From: JBMNTQ01 sp050945815
Lineage (GTDB): Bacteria; Bacillota; Clostridia; Christensenellales; JBMNTQ01
Assembly (NCBI GenBank): GCA_050945815.1
Contig: JBMNTQ010000124.1
Coordinates: 1 to 5,930 of the forward strand
DNA: 5,930 nucleotides
Direction: 5' to 3'
Shown: positions 5,648 to 5,930 of the stretch, one piece after another
Numbering within the stretch: the stretch's first letter is position 1
How the letters are laid out: every line of letters starts with the position of its first letter
Notes under the pieces: generated by a model
Database searches by the model: none
Seen by the model: the letters and a program-made list of their open reading frames with translations, nothing else
Told to the model about the DNA's origin: nothing
Position numbers and translations under genes: made by a program

Positions 5648-5930
5648 TCATGGCCCCATGATTGAAATTACATTTGTGTTAGGATTATTCTCCATCATGG
5701 TAGTAAGGCGCGTTACAAACCTATTGTAAAAATCAATTACAACAGATATGTGCTTTGGAATAGCCGAATTATTGCCGCTTATATAGTCCACATCATTGGC
5801 TGGACACATATAAAAAATGGAAAAGTTCTTTTTCACGTCGTTAAGTTGCGGATTTTCATAGTTAGTTCCCAACAATTTCGCTACCATGCTGATTTCTTTC
5901 AACATATCAGTCAAGGTTTCGTAGGTAAAG
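5648..5930 (-). CDS. Partial unknown protein, C-terminal end only, running off the window
   Basis: The minus-strand frame is open from the right edge to TGA at 5650-5648 and gives 93 codons, so this is most likely the 3' end of a longer gene. In-frame starts inside the window (TTG 5914, ATG 5905, ATG 5887) have no convincing Shine-Dalgarno site. I do not recognise the product. The visible part is soluble and mixed, with a helix-like stretch (MLKEISMVAKLLG), a polar stretch (MCPANDVDYISGNNSA) and a hydrophobic helix-like stretch (HISVVIDFYNRFVTRL), ending ISIMGP. Asn and Ile are frequent and the DNA is clearly more AT-rich than the activase gene, which hints at a different origin such as a mobile or defence-related region. 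That is inference only. Confidence 0.6.
   Translation of the reverse strand, partial: FTYETLTDMLKEISMVAKLLGTNYENPQLNDVKKNFSIFYMCPANDVDYISGNNSAIPKHISVVIDFYNRFVTRLTTMMENNPNTNVISIMGP

Overview
The window looks like part of a chromosome from an anaerobic, low- to mid-GC Gram-positive bacterium of the Clostridia type. The reasons are a large oxygen-sensitive-type acyl-CoA dehydratase activase protein, strong AGGAGA / AGGGGGAG ribosome binding sites, sigma-A-like promoters with AT-rich spacers, a Cys-rich DUF6485-like miniprotein, and intergenic hairpin repeats. No RNA gene, CRISPR array or transposase is visible.

Layout. Positions 1-124 hold a hairpin terminator. Positions 125-4075 (minus strand) encode one 1316-residue protein that carries two HgdC/BcrAD-BadFG activase domains, a DUF2229 (COG3580-like) domain and a C-terminal 2-hydroxyacyl-CoA-dehydratase-like (COG3581-like) region. 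Positions 4076-4231 are a compact divergent control region in which the two candidate -10 boxes overlap. A 144-residue MarR-family regulator follows on the plus strand (4232-4666). From about 4700 onward the window changes to small or uncertain genes and repeats: repeat copy A (4701-4810), a doubtful minus-strand small ORF (4820-5065), a DUF6485-like 66-residue protein (5068-5268), a long hairpin (5323-5379), repeat copy B (5377-5552), and an AT-rich minus-strand reading frame that runs off the right edge (5648-5930).

How the genes may work together. The divergent arrangement and shared promoter DNA suggest that the MarR protein controls both itself and the giant activase. By family knowledge, activases use ATP hydrolysis to push an electron at very low potential from a [4Fe-4S] cluster onto a dehydratase or double-cubane partner. 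Here both activase halves, each with its two cluster cysteines exactly 39 residues apart as in HgdC, sit in one chain with acceptor-like domains, so a self-contained reductase is plausible. The substrate cannot be read from the sequence, and no separate dehydratase subunits lie in the window. The small genes to the right show no evident functional link to this pair.
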